Shown: positions 7,210 to 16,823 of the stretch, piece after piece
Position numbering within the stretch: position 1 is the stretch's first letter
Layout: every line of letters begins with the position of its first letter
Origin: Candidatus Villigracilaceae bacterium
Lineage (GTDB): Bacteria; Chloroflexota; Anaerolineae; Anaerolineales; Villigracilaceae
Direction: 5' to 3'
Length of the DNA: 64,000 nt
Assembly: GCA_026645935.1 (NCBI GenBank)
Contig: JAPKMP010000008.1
Coordinates: 1-64,000, forward strand
The notes under the pieces: model-generated
The model's input: the letters and a program-made list of their open reading frames with translations, nothing else
What the model was told of the DNA's origin: nothing
Database searches by the model: none
Made by a program: the position numbers and the translations under genes

Positions 7210-10200
7210 ATGGAATCGAAACGCAACTGGCTCGACCGTCCCATTCACCCCGCGCTCCCCGCCTTCACAAACGAGATCCTGATCTTCGGGCTGGTGATCC
7301 TGCTTGCCATCGCAACCCGTTTTTACGATCTCGGCTCGCGTGTCATGAGTCACGACGAAAGCCTGCATACTTATTTCTCCTGGCTTTTATACCGCGGGCA
7401 GGGCTACGAACACTCGCCCATGATGCACGGTCCCCTGCAATTCCATCTGATCGCCCTGTCTTATTTCCTGTTTGGCGCAAACGATTTCACCGCCCGCATC
7501 CCGGCTGTGCTTTTCAACCTGTTGACCATCTGGATGGTCTGGTATTGGAGGCGATACCTTGGGCGCGCCGGCGCATTGATCGCGGGTTTCCTCATGCTGA
7601 TCTCGCCCTTCATGCTTTACTATGGGCGGTATGTGCGTGAAGATCCCTACCCGGTTTTTTCCGGCGTGCTCATGCTATACGCCATTCTTCGTCATCTCGA
7701 GGTCGGCGGCAGGAAATATCTTTACTTTGTCGCACTCGCCCTGCTGATCCATTTCACGGCGAAAGAAACCTCCTTTATCTACACAGCCCAAGCCCTGCTC
7801 TATCTCGCCATCTATTTCATTGTCCAGGTCTCCCGTACTCCCTGGAAAGGCGCAAAAGGTGATTACAGGGCATTTATCATCGCTCTTTGCATAACGATCC
7901 TTCTCACCGGATGGGCGGTCGGCTACGGCCTTTACACGCGGGATACTGAAACGATCACCGGGACCGAAACTGCGCTGCCCGCCAACCCCGAAGCCGCGCC
8001 TCCCACTCCGTCCGAACCTGTCGACATCACCCTCACCTTTCTCTTCGCCGCAATCGCTGTGGTGTCTTTCATCGTCACGGCGTTCTTCCTGATCCGCGGT
8101 TATACATGGGAGCGCTTGCGAAACAATCGATCGTTCGAACTCTTGATGGTGTTCGGCACCATCGTCCTGCCGCAACTTTCACCGTTCCTCATCGACCTGA
8201 CGGGTATCGTCATTCCCACCACTGCGCCGGAAATCAACGCGCTTGCGGGCAACTGGCAGTCCATCCTGATCATCGGTGCCTGTCTATTGCTTTCTTTTGC
8301 CCTCGCCATTACCGCTGGATTGATCTGGAATCCCGCCAAATGGTGGAAGGCGACACTGATCTTCTGGATTCCTTTCACGATCCTATACACTACATTCTTC
8401 ACCAATCCCAACGGCTTCTTTACCGGGGCAATCGGCTCGCTTGGGTATTGGCTCGTCCAACACGGTGTGGAGCGTGGAAGTCAGCCGCCGTATTATTACG
8501 TGCTGGTGCAGATTCCCGTTTACGAATTCCTCCCGGCGCTAGGGTTGATCCTCGCGATCATTCTTGGCATCCGGCGAAAAGTCTCCCTGCCCAAAGCCTG
8601 GGAGGAGGACATGATCGACGGCACACTCGATGGGAACTGGGAAGCGAACAAGTCCCCGTCACCGTTGGAACAGGAAGCCTACACCCGCGAAATGAACTTC
8701 ATCAATATGTTCAGCCTCCTGATCTGGTGGAGTTTCATGAGCATCGCCTCGTTTTCGATCGCGGGCGAGAGAATGCCCTGGCTTACCATTCATATGACCT
8801 GGCCCATGATCCTCATCACCGGCTGGGCGCTCGGCCGGTTGATCGAAATTACGGATTGGGAATCCATGAAGGAGAAAAAATTCCTCTCAGGGTTGATCGC
8901 TGCGGCGGTTTTCATCATTGCGGCAGCCAATGTGATCTACGCCTGGAATTCCCCGATGCGCCCCTTCCAGGGAACTTCGCTTGAACAATTGCAAGCCACG
9001 AATCTTTTCCTATTGCCGCTGCTGGTCTTGATCCTCAGCGCGGTCGCTGCCGTCTATTTTCTGCGCGAATGGACGATGCGGGATGTACGCCATATCTTCA
9101 CCCTCGTTTTATTTGGCTTCCTTGCGATCTTCACGGTTCGCGCTTCCTTCCGGGCGGCTTACATCACCTACGACCAGGCGACTGAATTTCTCGTTTACGC
9201 CCACGGCGCGACCGGGATCAAGGAAATCATGCAACAGGCGGAGGAGATCTCCCTGCGTACCACCGGCGATCTGAGCATGCCCATCGCCTACGACGCCTCC
9301 GCGCCGGATACGGGCGTTTCATGGCCCTTCGTTTGGTATCTGCGCGATTTTACGAACCAGCGCTCCTTCGATCAGCCCACGCGTTCGCTTCGGGAATCGG
9401 TGGTGATCGTCGTCGATGAAAAGAATTTCGACAAGATCGATCCCGCCATTGGACCCGGCTACTTCCGCGTGGACTACATCCGTATGTGGTGGCCCATGCA
9501 GGATTACTTCGGCCTGGTCAGCGACCGTGGAATCTACCTCCTCGGCATCGATCCGAATTTTTCCGACGAGTTGAACGCCGGTCAAATTCCGGTTGAAGTC
9601 CGCGATCAGTTCCATATGACAGGCGCTCCTCTTTCGGAAACCGCAGAATTAACGAAAAGACGTACCGGCCTGCGATGGGAGATCACCGACGGCGCAAAGA
9701 AATACTACATTCGAAAAGAAGAGCAAAGCCTTGGTGTTTATTATTACGAAAACCTTCCCGAAGGCTATGCCTGCACCGGCATATTCAGCATCCTTAAACT
9801 TAACCGTTTCAAGGACTATTCCCGATTCTGCGAAGGCTTTACCAATCCACAAATTCGCGCGGGGATACTTCAGATCTGGATGAACCGGGATTACACCCTG
9901 TATGCGCAAGCCAAAGGCCGTTCCGATCTGACTCTCGCCACCTGGCAGCCGGCGGATCAAATGCGGCTTTACATCCGCAAAGATGTGGCGCAGCAGATCT
10001 GGAATTACGGGGTGGCGCCGAGCGGCGATACCGCGGTGGAGGATCCCACGGAAGGGAAATACACTGTAATTTCCTCAGACCTGATATTTGACGGAACCCA
10101 GGCGGAACCCATATTACTTAATGCACCCCGCGCGCTAGCGTTCGCCCCAAATGGAACTTTTTACGTCGCTGATTCACGCAATCACCGCATCCTACACATC

Positions 10201-10962
10201 GACCAGCAGGGAAAAATATTGCACCAATGGGGAACCTATGCAGACGGGGTAAGCGTTCCCGTCGGTGATGGGACTTTCAACGAACCCTGGGGCATTGCAG
10301 TCGGACCGGACGGTTCGGTATATGTCGCCGACACATGGAATCACCGCATCGAAAAATTCACGGCGGAGGGAAGGTTCCTGAAAGCCTGGGGCAGCTTCGG
10401 TCAGGGAAATGAGGCGACCCTGTTTTACGGTCCGCGCGGGTTGGCGGTGGATTCCGAGGGAAGGGTCTACGTCACTGATACAGGCAACAAGCGCATCGTC
10501 ATCTTCGACAAGGACGGCACCTACATCACTGAATTCGGCTCGGCGGGATTCGATCCCGGTCAATTCGACGAACCGACCAGCATTGCCATCGACCGGAACG
10601 GAACAGTTTATGTCGCCGATACGTGGAACCAGCGCATCCAGACCTTCAAGAAGGTTGATTCCACGGACTCGCTTTCGTTCATCCCCGATCAACAATGGGA
10701 GGTCTTCGGCTGGTTCGGGCAATCGCTCGACAATAAACCCTTCATCGCCGTCAATGAAGACCTGCACGTTTTCATCACCGATCCAGAAGGTTATCGCGTG
10801 ATGGAATTCGACCCGAGCGGGACGATCGTCCGCGTGTGGGGCGATTACGGGAATACGTACACCGGCTTCGGTCTTGCTTCCGGCATTGCCATCGACCCGG
10901 AGGGGAAGGTCTGGGTGACAGACGGCGCTTTCAACCGAATCATGAGGTTCACATTGCCATAG
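7210..10962 (+). CDS. TIGR03663-type membrane glycosyltransferase fused to C-terminal NHL repeats
   Basis: 1250 residues. The N-terminal ~620 residues hold a dozen or more membrane segments and a GT-C style first loop with MSHDESLHTYFSW (D49-E50), the hallmark of PMT/Agl23-like enzymes that use polyprenyl-linked sugars at the membrane surface. A soluble region follows, then from about residue 970 to the end there are at least four NHL-type repeats (FYVADSRNHRI, VYVADTWNHRI, VYVTDTGNKRI, VYVADTWNQRI), which form a beta-propeller. I infer that the propeller faces outside and recognises the target or glycan. The start at 7210 has only a weak AAGGTG site. Confidence 0.85.
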   Translation: MESKRNWLDRPIHPALPAFTNEILIFGLVILLAIATRFYDLGSRVMSHDESLHTYFSWLLYRGQGYEHSPMMHGPLQFHLIALSYFLFGANDFTARIPAVLFNLLTIWMVWYWRRYLGRAGALIAGFLMLISPFMLYYGRYVREDPYPVFSGVLMLYAILRHLEVGGRKYLYFVALALLIHFTAKETSFIYTAQALLYLAIYFIVQVSRTPWKGAKGDYRAFIIALCITILLTGWAVGYGLYTRDTETITGTETALPANPEAAPPTPSEPVDITLTFLFAAIAVVSFIVTAFFLIRGYTWERLRNNRSFELLMVFGTIVLPQLSPFLIDLTGIVIPTTAPEINALAGNWQSILIIGACLLLSFALAITAGLIWNPAKWWKATLIFWIPFTILYTTFFTNPNGFFTGAIGSLGYWLVQHGVERGSQPPYYYVLVQIPVYEFLPALGLILAIILGIRRKVSLPKAWEEDMIDGTLDGNWEANKSPSPLEQEAYTREMNFINMFSLLIWWSFMSIASFSIAGERMPWLTIHMTWPMILITGWALGRLIEITDWESMKEKKFLSGLIAAAVFIIAAANVIYAWNSPMRPFQGTSLEQLQATNLFLLPLLVLILSAVAAVYFLREWTMRDVRHIFTLVLFGFLAIFTVRASFRAAYITYDQATEFLVYAHGATGIKEIMQQAEEISLRTTGDLSMPIAYDASAPDTGVSWPFVWYLRDFTNQRSFDQPTRSLRESVVIVVDEKNFDKIDPAIGPGYFRVDYIRMWWPMQDYFGLVSDRGIYLLGIDPNFSDELNAGQIPVEVRDQFHMTGAPLSETAELTKRRTGLRWEITDGAKKYYIRKEEQSLGVYYYENLPEGYACTGIFSILKLNRFKDYSRFCEGFTNPQIRAGILQIWMNRDYTLYAQAKGRSDLTLATWQPADQMRLYIRKDVAQQIWNYGVAPSGDTAVEDPTEGKYTVISSDLIFDGTQAEPILLNAPRALAFAPNGTFYVADSRNHRILHIDQQGKILHQWGTYADGVSVPVGDGTFNEPWGIAVGPDGSVYVADTWNHRIEKFTAEGRFLKAWGSFGQGNEATLFYGPRGLAVDSEGRVYVTDTGNKRIVIFDKDGTYITEFGSAGFDPGQFDEPTSIAIDRNGTVYVADTWNQRIQTFKKVDSTDSLSFIPDQQWEVFGWFGQSLDNKPFIAVNEDLHVFITDPEGYRVMEFDPSGTIVRVWGDYGNTYTGFGLASGIAIDPEGKVWVTDGAFNRIMRFTLP

Positions 10963-10969
10963 GTCTTGA

Positions 10970-11009
10970 GACCCTGAAGGTTTCGGAAACCTTCAGGGTC
11001 TATTTTTTT
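10970..11009 (+). terminator. Rho-independent terminator
   Basis: Long perfect inverted repeat GACCCTGAAGGTTTC / GAAACCTTCAGGGTC followed by TATTTTTTT, starting 7 bases after the glycosyltransferase stop codon. Confidence 0.92.
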
Positions 11010-11015
11010 CTGGTG

Positions 11016-11021
11016 TATAAT
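11016..11021 (+). promoter_or_regulatory. Candidate -10 box of sucCD
   Basis: TATAAT between the preceding terminator and sucC, 41 bases before the start codon. No convincing -35 box is seen. Confidence 0.45.
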
Positions 11022-11062
11022 GCCGGTGCTTTACGGCAAACAAATCCCCTCGAGGGAGAATA

Positions 11063-12196
11063 ATGAAACTTCACGAATATCAATCCAAAAACATTTTTTC
11101 AAAGTTCGGCATCCCAATTCCCAAGGGACGCGTTGCGGCTACCGCTCAGGAAGCGAAACAGATCGCAGAAGAGCTCGGTGGTCGCGTTGTTATTAAATCT
11201 CAAGTGCTGGTGGGCGGACGGGGCAAAGCCGGTGGTGTCAAACTCGCCAAGGATTCCGCAGAAGCGGAACAACTGGCGACCCAGATCCTCGGCATGGATA
11301 TCAAAGGGCTTCCCGTCCGAAAAGTACTCGTGGATGAAGCCTCGGCAATCGACCAGGAAATTTATTTTGCGATCACCGACGACCGCGCGGCAAAGAAGCC
11401 GGTCCTGATCGCTTCGGCGGCTGGCGGTATCGATATCGAAGAAGTCGCTGTCAAGACGCCGGAGAAGATCATCAAGGTGAATATCGATCCGCTTTTGGGA
11501 CTGCGCGAATACCAGGCGCGCGATGTGGCGGTCTCGATCGATCTGCCGCGCGATTACTGGAAGGATTTTACAAAAATCGCGATGGGATTGTGGCAGGTGT
11601 ATCAGAGCACCGATGCGTCACTTGCGGAGATCAACCCGCTGGTCATCACCAAGGATAAGAAGATGATCGCGCTCGACGGCAAGATGATGATCGACGATAA
11701 CGCGCTCTTCCGCCAGCCGGAACTCGCCGAAATGCGCGACACGGACGAAGACGCCCCGGCGGAGATCGAGGCGCGAAAGTATGGACTCTCGTTCATCAAA
11801 CTGGACGGGGATATCGGCTGCATGGTCAACGGGGCGGGTCTGGCAATGACCAGCATGGACGTGATCAAACTCTTCGGCGGCGAACCCGCCAACTTCCTCG
11901 ATGTGGGAGGCGGAGCCGGGTCTGAGAAAGTCGCCGCCGCCATGCGCATCATCCTCACCGACCCGAATGTAAAAGCGGTCCTTTTCAATATCTTTGGCGG
12001 CATCACCCGCTGTGACGAAGTGGCGCGCGGAATCCTGGCTGCGATGGACGAAGTCAAGCCGAAGGTGCCGATGGTCGTGCGACTTGTCGGGACGAACGCG
12101 GAAGAGGGGCGGCGCCTCCTGGAAAAAGCGAATATGATCACCGCCGAAACTCTGGCGGATGCGGCAAAGAAGGCAGTTGCGGCGGCGAAAAAATAA
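11063..12196 (+). CDS. sucC: Succinate-CoA ligase, beta subunit
   Basis: 377 residues, close to the usual 380-390. It begins with the invariant MKLHEYQSK and GIPIPKG, followed by an ATP-grasp domain ([19 protein letters not shown]) and the C-terminal flavodoxin-like CoA-ligase domain with LDVGGGA and [11 protein letters not shown]. Together with sucD it interconverts succinyl-CoA and succinate with ATP or GTP formation in the TCA cycle. The start follows a GAGGGAG site. A 91-bp palindromic element separates it from sucD. Confidence 0.97.
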   Translation: MKLHEYQSKNIFSKFGIPIPKGRVAATAQEAKQIAEELGGRVVIKSQVLVGGRGKAGGVKLAKDSAEAEQLATQILGMDIKGLPVRKVLVDEASAIDQEIYFAITDDRAAKKPVLIASAAGGIDIEEVAVKTPEKIIKVNIDPLLGLREYQARDVAVSIDLPRDYWKDFTKIAMGLWQVYQSTDASLAEINPLVITKDKKMIALDGKMMIDDNALFRQPELAEMRDTDEDAPAEIEARKYGLSFIKLDGDIGCMVNGAGLAMTSMDVIKLFGGEPANFLDVGGGAGSEKVAAAMRIILTDPNVKAVLFNIFGGITRCDEVARGILAAMDEVKPKVPMVVRLVGTNAEEGRRLLEKANMITAETLADAAKKAVAAAKK

Positions 12197-12286
12197 ATGT
12201 CATTGCGAAGAGCGAAGCGACGATGCAATCTCATTTTTTAACTGGTAGATTGTTTCATGGCGCAAGTCGCCATTTGCAATGACATT
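12196..12286 (+). repeat. Palindromic interspersed element between sucC and sucD
   Basis: A 91-bp stretch bounded by 11-bp perfect inverted ends (12196-12206 AATGTCATTGC; 12276-12286 GCAATGACATT) with further imperfect pairing inside (GCGAAGAGCGAAGC, GGCGCAAGTCGCC). It resembles the widespread CATTGCGAGCGAAGCGAAGCAATC type of small bacterial repeat. It overlaps the sucC stop codon and could form a structured intercistronic RNA. Confidence 0.6.
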
Positions 12287-12298
12287 GGAGAACATTAA

Positions 12299-13162
12299 AT
12301 GAGCATTCTTGCAGATAAGAACACCCGCCTGCTGGTGCAGGGAATTACCGGGAACGAAGGTCTATTCCACACCACTCAAATGGCAGCCTACTCGAATATC
12401 GTTGTAGGCGGCGTGACTCCCGGCAAGGGCGGCGAATGGGTCCTCGATGGAAAAATTCCGGTTTTTGATTCGGTTAAATCCGCAAAGGAAGCGACAGACG
12501 CGAACGCTTCGATCATCTTCGTCCCTGCCCGCTTCGCACCCGACGCCATGTTCGAAGCCGCCGATGCGGGCATCCCGCTCATCGTCTGCATCACCGAAGG
12601 TGTTGTAATTCACGACATGATGCGCGTGCGTAATTATCTCGACCAGAAGTACGTCCGCCTTGTCGGACCGAACTGCCCCGGCCTGCTCACCCCCGGTGAA
12701 GCCAAAGTGGGAATCATCCCCGGCGATATTGCCATTCCCGGCAACGTCGGCGTCGTGTCGCGCTCGGGCACGTTGACCTACGAGGTACTATACGCGATGA
12801 AAAATCTTGGGATGGGCGCAACCACATGCGTCGGAATCGGAGGCGACCCGGTCAACGGCACGAACTTCACCGATGTTCTCGAAATGTTCGAGCACGATCC
12901 CAAGACCGAGAAGGTCATCATGATCGGCGAGATCGGCGGTAACGAGGAAGAGAAAGCCGCAGAGTTCATCCGCACCAAGATGACAAAACCCGTTGCATCG
13001 TTTATCGCCGGTCAGACCGCCCCTCCCGGAAAGCGCATGGGCCATGCCGGAGCCATCATCGAGGGCGGAGCCGGAACCGCCGCAGACAAGATCAAAGCGC
13101 TTGAAAAGGCTGGCGTGAAAGTTGCCAAGCACCCGGAAGAAATTCCCACCCTCCTGCAATGA
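12299..13162 (+). CDS. sucD: Succinate-CoA ligase, alpha subunit
   Basis: 287 residues, the normal family length. Features: N-terminal CoA-binding Rossmann domain ([15 protein letters not shown]), [18 protein letters not shown], and the phosphohistidine motif [12 protein letters not shown] with the active His at about residue 249. It partners SucC. It lies 102 bases after sucC, with the gap filled by a palindromic repeat; no separate promoter is visible. Confidence 0.97.
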   Translation: MSILADKNTRLLVQGITGNEGLFHTTQMAAYSNIVVGGVTPGKGGEWVLDGKIPVFDSVKSAKEATDANASIIFVPARFAPDAMFEAADAGIPLIVCITEGVVIHDMMRVRNYLDQKYVRLVGPNCPGLLTPGEAKVGIIPGDIAIPGNVGVVSRSGTLTYEVLYAMKNLGMGATTCVGIGGDPVNGTNFTDVLEMFEHDPKTEKVIMIGEIGGNEEEKAAEFIRTKMTKPVASFIAGQTAPPGKRMGHAGAIIEGGAGTAADKIKALEKAGVKVAKHPEEIPTLLQ

Positions 13163-13169
13163 TTATGTT

Positions 13170-13195
13170 GGGGCGCGGTAACCCCGCCCCTTTTT
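13170..13195 (+). terminator. Terminator of sucCD
   Basis: GGGGCG (13170-13175) pairs with CGCCCC (13185-13190) and is followed by TTTTT, 7 bases past the sucD stop. Confidence 0.8.
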
Positions 13196-13220
13196 GTCAA
13201 TCAATTCCTATCAAGAATCA

Positions 13221-13248
13221 TAAAGAGCCGCCCGGCATGGGCGGCTCT
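13221..13248 (-). terminator. Terminator of acpP
   Basis: Ten-base perfect stem (AGAGCCGCCC with GGGCGGCTCT) and a five-base loop. On the minus strand it is followed by TTTATG. It lies 22 bases beyond the acpP stop codon. Confidence 0.7.
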
Positions 13249-13270
13249 ACGGTTATAATCCCAAAATCAA

Positions 13271-13507
13271 TTACTTGCGATTCGCGTCGATGTATTTGAC
13301 CGCTTCGCCGACCGTCGTGATCTTCTGGGCGTCTTCGTCGGAGATCTCCGCGCCGAACTTGTCTTCGAACGCCATGATCAACTCGACAAGATCGAGCGAA
13401 TCCGCTTCGAGCTCTTCACGGAAGCGCGCTTCCATCGTGATCTTTCCCTCGTCCACGTTAAGCAAATCCTTGATGATCGTTTTCAATTCATTGTATGTGT
13501 CTGACAT
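13271..13507 (-). CDS. acpP: Acyl carrier protein
   Basis: 78 residues, highly acidic, with the phosphopantetheine attachment motif [12 protein letters not shown] (Ser37). It carries acyl chains in fatty acid synthesis. The start is preceded by GGAGGATGTC. Its gene stands alone, convergent with sucD and divergent from the isomerase gene, rather than next to fab genes. Confidence 0.97.
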   Translation of the reverse strand: MSDTYNELKTIIKDLLNVDEGKITMEARFREELEADSLDLVELIMAFEDKFGAEISDEDAQKITTVGEAVKYIDANRK

Positions 13508-13593
13508 GACATCCTCCAGTTGGATTTTGATGAAAATTGTAATCTCATGGCTTGCGCTGTCAAGCCGTCAATCAATCACAGGAACACCCCCTC

Positions 13594-14622
13594 ATGACAA
13601 AAGTTGCGCGGATAGACCAGCGGAAAGCCGACCACATTAAAATCAACTTAGAGCAGGATGTCCGCTCCGCGTTGACGACCGGACTGGAGGATTATCGCTT
13701 CATCCATGAAGCCCTGCCCGAAATGGACCTGAACCGGCTCGATACAAGCCTGAGCCTCTTTGGCAAGACCCTGGCCTCTCCCCTCCTTGTCAGTTCGATG
13801 ACCGGCGGCACGGACGAAGCCGAGACCATCAACCTGCGCCTCGCCGAAGCGGCACAAGAAATGAACATTGCGATGGGAGTCGGCAGCCAGCGCGCCGCCA
13901 TCGAACATCCCGAACAAGCGCGGTCCTTTCAAGTTCGCCGGGTTGCGCCGGATATTTTGTTATTTGCCAATTTAGGCGCGGTGCAACTCAATTACGGCTA
14001 CGGCATCGTCGAATGCCGCAAAGCCGTGGACATGATCCAAGCCGACGCGCTTTATCTCCATCTCAATCCGCTCCAAGAAGCCGTGCAGGATGCTGGTGAC
14101 ACGAATTGGATCGGCATCGCGAAACAGATCGAAGAAGTCTGCAAGAAACTCGAAGTGCCCGTCATCGCAAAGGAAGTTGGCTGGGGAATTTCAGTGAAAA
14201 CCGCCAAATTACTCACCAATTGCGGCGTCTCTGCAATAGATGTGGCAGGCGCAGGCGGCACGAGTTGGTCCCAAGTGGAAATGCACCGCGCGCCGGACGA
14301 ATTCACCCGCCAGCTCGCGGCGACCTTTATCGGTTGGGGCATCCCCACCGCAGACTCGATCCTCAACGCCAAAAAAGCCGTTCCCGATATGACGATCTTT
14401 GCCAGCGGCGGCATCAAAGACGGACTCGACATCGCCAAATGCATCGCCCTCGGCGCAACCCTCGGCGGGATGGCGGGACAATTTCTCAAAGCTGCAGCGG
14501 TTTCGACCGAGAAAGTGGTCGAGATGATGAAGTTGGTGAAGAGACAGATCGAGGTGACGATGTTTGTGGTAGGAGTCGAAAAATTGGAAGGTTTAAAAGT
14601 TGGAAAGTTAGTCAGACAATAA
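13594..14622 (+). CDS. fni: Type 2 isopentenyl-diphosphate delta-isomerase
   Basis: 342 residues from the ATG at 13594, chosen over an upstream TTG because the protein then starts with [15 protein letters not shown], the family N-terminus. FMN-dependent TIM barrel: [45 protein letters not shown] and [11 protein letters not shown] are conserved. It interconverts IPP and DMAPP for isoprenoid synthesis. The last 15 codons ([15 protein letters not shown]) are encoded by an A/T-rich repetitive tract of a kind also found between genes here. Confidence 0.95.
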   Translation: MTKVARIDQRKADHIKINLEQDVRSALTTGLEDYRFIHEALPEMDLNRLDTSLSLFGKTLASPLLVSSMTGGTDEAETINLRLAEAAQEMNIAMGVGSQRAAIEHPEQARSFQVRRVAPDILLFANLGAVQLNYGYGIVECRKAVDMIQADALYLHLNPLQEAVQDAGDTNWIGIAKQIEEVCKKLEVPVIAKEVGWGISVKTAKLLTNCGVSAIDVAGAGGTSWSQVEMHRAPDEFTRQLAATFIGWGIPTADSILNAKKAVPDMTIFASGGIKDGLDIAKCIALGATLGGMAGQFLKAAAVSTEKVVEMMKLVKRQIEVTMFVVGVEKLEGLKVGKLVRQ

Positions 14623-14630
14623 CTGTATTT

Positions 14631-14697
14631 CATGCTGAGCGCAGCGAAGCATCTTTACCCCGGCAAAAGAGGCACTACGCTCCGCTCAGAGTGACGT
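14631..14697 (+). repeat. Interspersed GAGCG/AGCG palindromic repeat
   Basis: CATGCTGAGCGCAGCGAAGC is followed after about 20 bases by the imperfect complement GCTCCGCTCAGAGTGACG. The element lies between fni and the next gene; a diverged relative is at 54556-54632. Confidence 0.6.
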
Positions 14698-14706
14698 TGT
14701 TAACGG

Positions 14707-14712
14707 TAAAAT
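14707..14712 (+). promoter_or_regulatory. Candidate -10 box giving a leaderless transcript
   Basis: TAAAAT ends 6 bases before the ATG at 14719, so transcription would begin at or next to the start codon. No ribosome binding site precedes that ATG. Confidence 0.4.
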
Positions 14713-14718
14713 ACGGGC

Positions 14719-15009
14719 ATGGAGAACGACGACCCGATCAAGGTGCGCGTTGGCACGTTTTTTGTCGTGATGGGCATGGGGATATTCCTGCTATTCGTCG
14801 TCTCCGACGTGGCGGACATGGTCGAGTTCGATTACTTCTTTGTCTCGGTCGTCCTGCTGGCAATTGGGTATTACTTCCGCAGGAAGAAAGCCCCGCCTCC
14901 ACCGGCAAACCGATTCGCCTGGTTCAGGGGCGCCTGGGGAAAATTTAAGGGCTTCGGCAGACCCAAAGGCAAAGGCGGCGGAAAAGGCAAACAGGAAAGT
15001 GAAGAATAA
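14719..15009 (+). CDS. Small membrane protein of unknown function
   Basis: 96 residues with two hydrophobic segments (about 12-31 and 39-53) and a strongly basic, glycine/lysine-rich tail (GKFKGFGRPKGKGGGKGK) ending in acidic residues. No family was recognised. There is no Shine-Dalgarno sequence; a -10-like box immediately upstream suggests a leaderless mRNA. The next gene, a CoA-transferase subunit, starts 10 bases after its stop. Confidence 0.65.
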   Translation: MENDDPIKVRVGTFFVVMGMGIFLLFVVSDVADMVEFDYFFVSVVLLAIGYYFRRKKAPPPPANRFAWFRGAWGKFKGFGRPKGKGGGKGKQESEE

Positions 15010-15019
15010 AATCATTCAT

Positions 15020-15922
15020 ATGAGCAAATTGATTCCACTTAAAAAAGCGATTGCAGATTACGTCACAGACGGCGATGTGGTTTATGCCGCCGGGTTCACG
15101 CATTTGATCCCCTTCGCCGCCGGGCATGAGATCATCCGGCAGGGAAAGAAGAATCTCACCCTCGCGCGCGCCACCCCGGATTTGATCTACGACCAGATGG
15201 TCGCAGCGGGATGCGCGAAGAAGGTCATCTTTTCCTACATGGGGAATCCAGGCGTCGGTTCCTTACGCGTCGTCCGTGGAGCGATCGAACGCGGTGAATT
15301 GGAATGGGAGGAATATTCCCACTTTGGCATGATTACCCGCTTACAGGCGGGCGCCTCGGGACTTCCCTTTTTGCCGATGAATCAGACCGGAGCCGAGGAT
15401 TTGGAGACAGTCAACCCGCGCATCAAACGCATCCCTGACCCATTCGGCGGAAAAGACGTGATTGTCGTCCCGGCTCTCAATCCGGATGTCGCTATTGTAC
15501 ACGTTCAACGCGCCGATAAAAACGGCAACGCTCATCTCTGGGGAATCATCGGCGAGCAAAAGGAAGCCGCATTTGCCTCGAAAAAAGTGATCCTCACCGC
15601 CGAAGAGATTGTAGACGAATCCGTCATTCGTTCCGATCCGAATCGGACGATGATCCCGGGAATCGTTGTCAGCGCGGTCTGTCATGTGCCGTTCGCCAGC
15701 CATCCCTCCTACTCGCAGGGGTATTACGACCGGGACAACGAGTTCTATCTTGCGTGGGATAAGATCAGCGAGTCGAAGGAACTGACACAGAAGTATCTCG
15801 ATGAATGGGTCTTCGGAGTAATAGATCGTAACGCGTATTGGAAGAAACTCGGAGAAAAGGCTCACAAACGTTTAAAGGTCAAGGCGCAATACAGCGACAG
15901 GATCAATTACGGAAAGTACTAG
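15020..15922 (+). CDS. CoA-transferase family I, subunit A (GctA/AtoD-like)
   Basis: 300 residues from the ATG at 15020; the frame is open further upstream but overlaps the previous gene. N-terminal LIPLKKAIADYVTDGDVVYAAGF is the conserved start of glutaconate-type and 3-oxoacid-type CoA-transferase alpha subunits, with FSYMGNPG and PALNPDVAIVHVQRADKNGN further on. It transfers CoA between carboxylic acids together with subunit B at 16824-17600. Unusually, an alpha/beta-hydrolase gene lies between the two subunits. The acid substrate is unknown. Confidence 0.88.
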   Translation: MSKLIPLKKAIADYVTDGDVVYAAGFTHLIPFAAGHEIIRQGKKNLTLARATPDLIYDQMVAAGCAKKVIFSYMGNPGVGSLRVVRGAIERGELEWEEYSHFGMITRLQAGASGLPFLPMNQTGAEDLETVNPRIKRIPDPFGGKDVIVVPALNPDVAIVHVQRADKNGNAHLWGIIGEQKEAAFASKKVILTAEEIVDESVIRSDPNRTMIPGIVVSAVCHVPFASHPSYSQGYYDRDNEFYLAWDKISESKELTQKYLDEWVFGVIDRNAYWKKLGEKAHKRLKVKAQYSDRINYGKY

Positions 15923-15935
15923 CATGGAATAGAGG

Positions 15936-16796
15936 ATGAATCACTTCGACCTCGGCGGGAACGGCGCACCGCTTCACTTCCTTCACGCAAATGGCTACCC
16001 GCCCGAATGTTATCATCCATTATTCGAACATTTACAAAAGAATTATCGCCTCTTTGGGATGAAACTCCGTCCGCTGTGGGAGGGAGCGTCGCGGGAGGGA
16101 TTGAAAGATTGGCGTCCCTACTCAGGCGACTTGCTGAAATTCCTTTCCGTTTACCCTTCGTCCGCACAGGGCTTCGCTCAATGCCGCAGGGTCATCGGAG
16201 TTGGTCATTCCATCGGCGGAGTCGTCACCCTGCGGGCGGCAGTGCGCGAACCGGAAAAATTTCGAGCTCTCGTCCTGCTCGACCCGGTATTGTTCGTTCC
16301 GCCATTTATGACTGCGTGGAATCTTGTCCGTGCCATTGGCCTGGGCGAGCGAACGCATCCATTGATCTCTGCCGCAAAGAAACGGAGACGCGTGTTCGAC
16401 GACCTTGGCCTGGTTTTCGAAAGATATCGCAAACGGGATGTTTTCCGTTACATGAACGACGAAAGCCTGAAAACATACATAAAAGGCATTACCAAGCCCA
16501 AACCGGACGGTGGTTACGAACTGGTTTATTCGCCTGAGTGGGAAGTTCACATCTACCTGACCGGCTTGCGCGACTTCGATCTGTGGCGTAATCTCCCCCG
16601 CTTCGAAGTGCCTACCTTGATCATTCGCGGCGCAGAAACGGATACATTTTTGGAAGATGCAGAAAAACTGGTCAAAAAGAAAAACCCTGGAGTACGGATA
16701 ATCACCATGCAAAAAGCAACGCACCTCCTGCCGCTCGAGCATCCGCAAGAGGTGGCGCAAATCATAGATAATTTTGTCAGGCCTGACAGGATTTGA
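15936..16796 (+). CDS. Alpha/beta hydrolase
   Basis: 286 residues. HG-type oxyanion region LHANGYPPE, nucleophile elbow GVGHSIGG (Ser in the middle), a charge-relay acid near GAETDTFLEDA, and the histidine in QKATHLLPLEHP. No signal peptide. It is located 13 bases after CoA-transferase subunit A and before subunit B, so I infer a linked role, for example thioester or ester hydrolysis in the same catabolic pathway. Its stop codon lies in the middle of a 35-bp palindrome. Confidence 0.85.
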   Translation: MNHFDLGGNGAPLHFLHANGYPPECYHPLFEHLQKNYRLFGMKLRPLWEGASREGLKDWRPYSGDLLKFLSVYPSSAQGFAQCRRVIGVGHSIGGVVTLRAAVREPEKFRALVLLDPVLFVPPFMTAWNLVRAIGLGERTHPLISAAKKRRRVFDDLGLVFERYRKRDVFRYMNDESLKTYIKGITKPKPDGGYELVYSPEWEVHIYLTGLRDFDLWRNLPRFEVPTLIIRGAETDTFLEDAEKLVKKKNPGVRIITMQKATHLLPLEHPQEVAQIIDNFVRPDRI

Positions 16797-16812
16797 AATC
16801 CTGTCAGGCCTG
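16778..16812 (+). other. Perfect 17-bp palindrome at the end of the hydrolase gene
   Basis: CAGGCCTGACAGGATTT pairs with AAATCCTGTCAGGCCTG around one central base; the hydrolase stop codon is inside it. There is no T-run, and the AGGAG site of the next gene follows directly, so it may act as an mRNA-stability or coupling hairpin rather than a terminator. Confidence 0.7.
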
Positions 16813-16823
16813 TAGGAGAAAAG

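Noticed and set aside
8106-8984. 292-codon open frame overlapping the glycosyltransferase gene on the same strand
   Set aside because: Frame-shifted shadow of the membrane domain; no start signal and histidine/arginine-rich nonsense composition.
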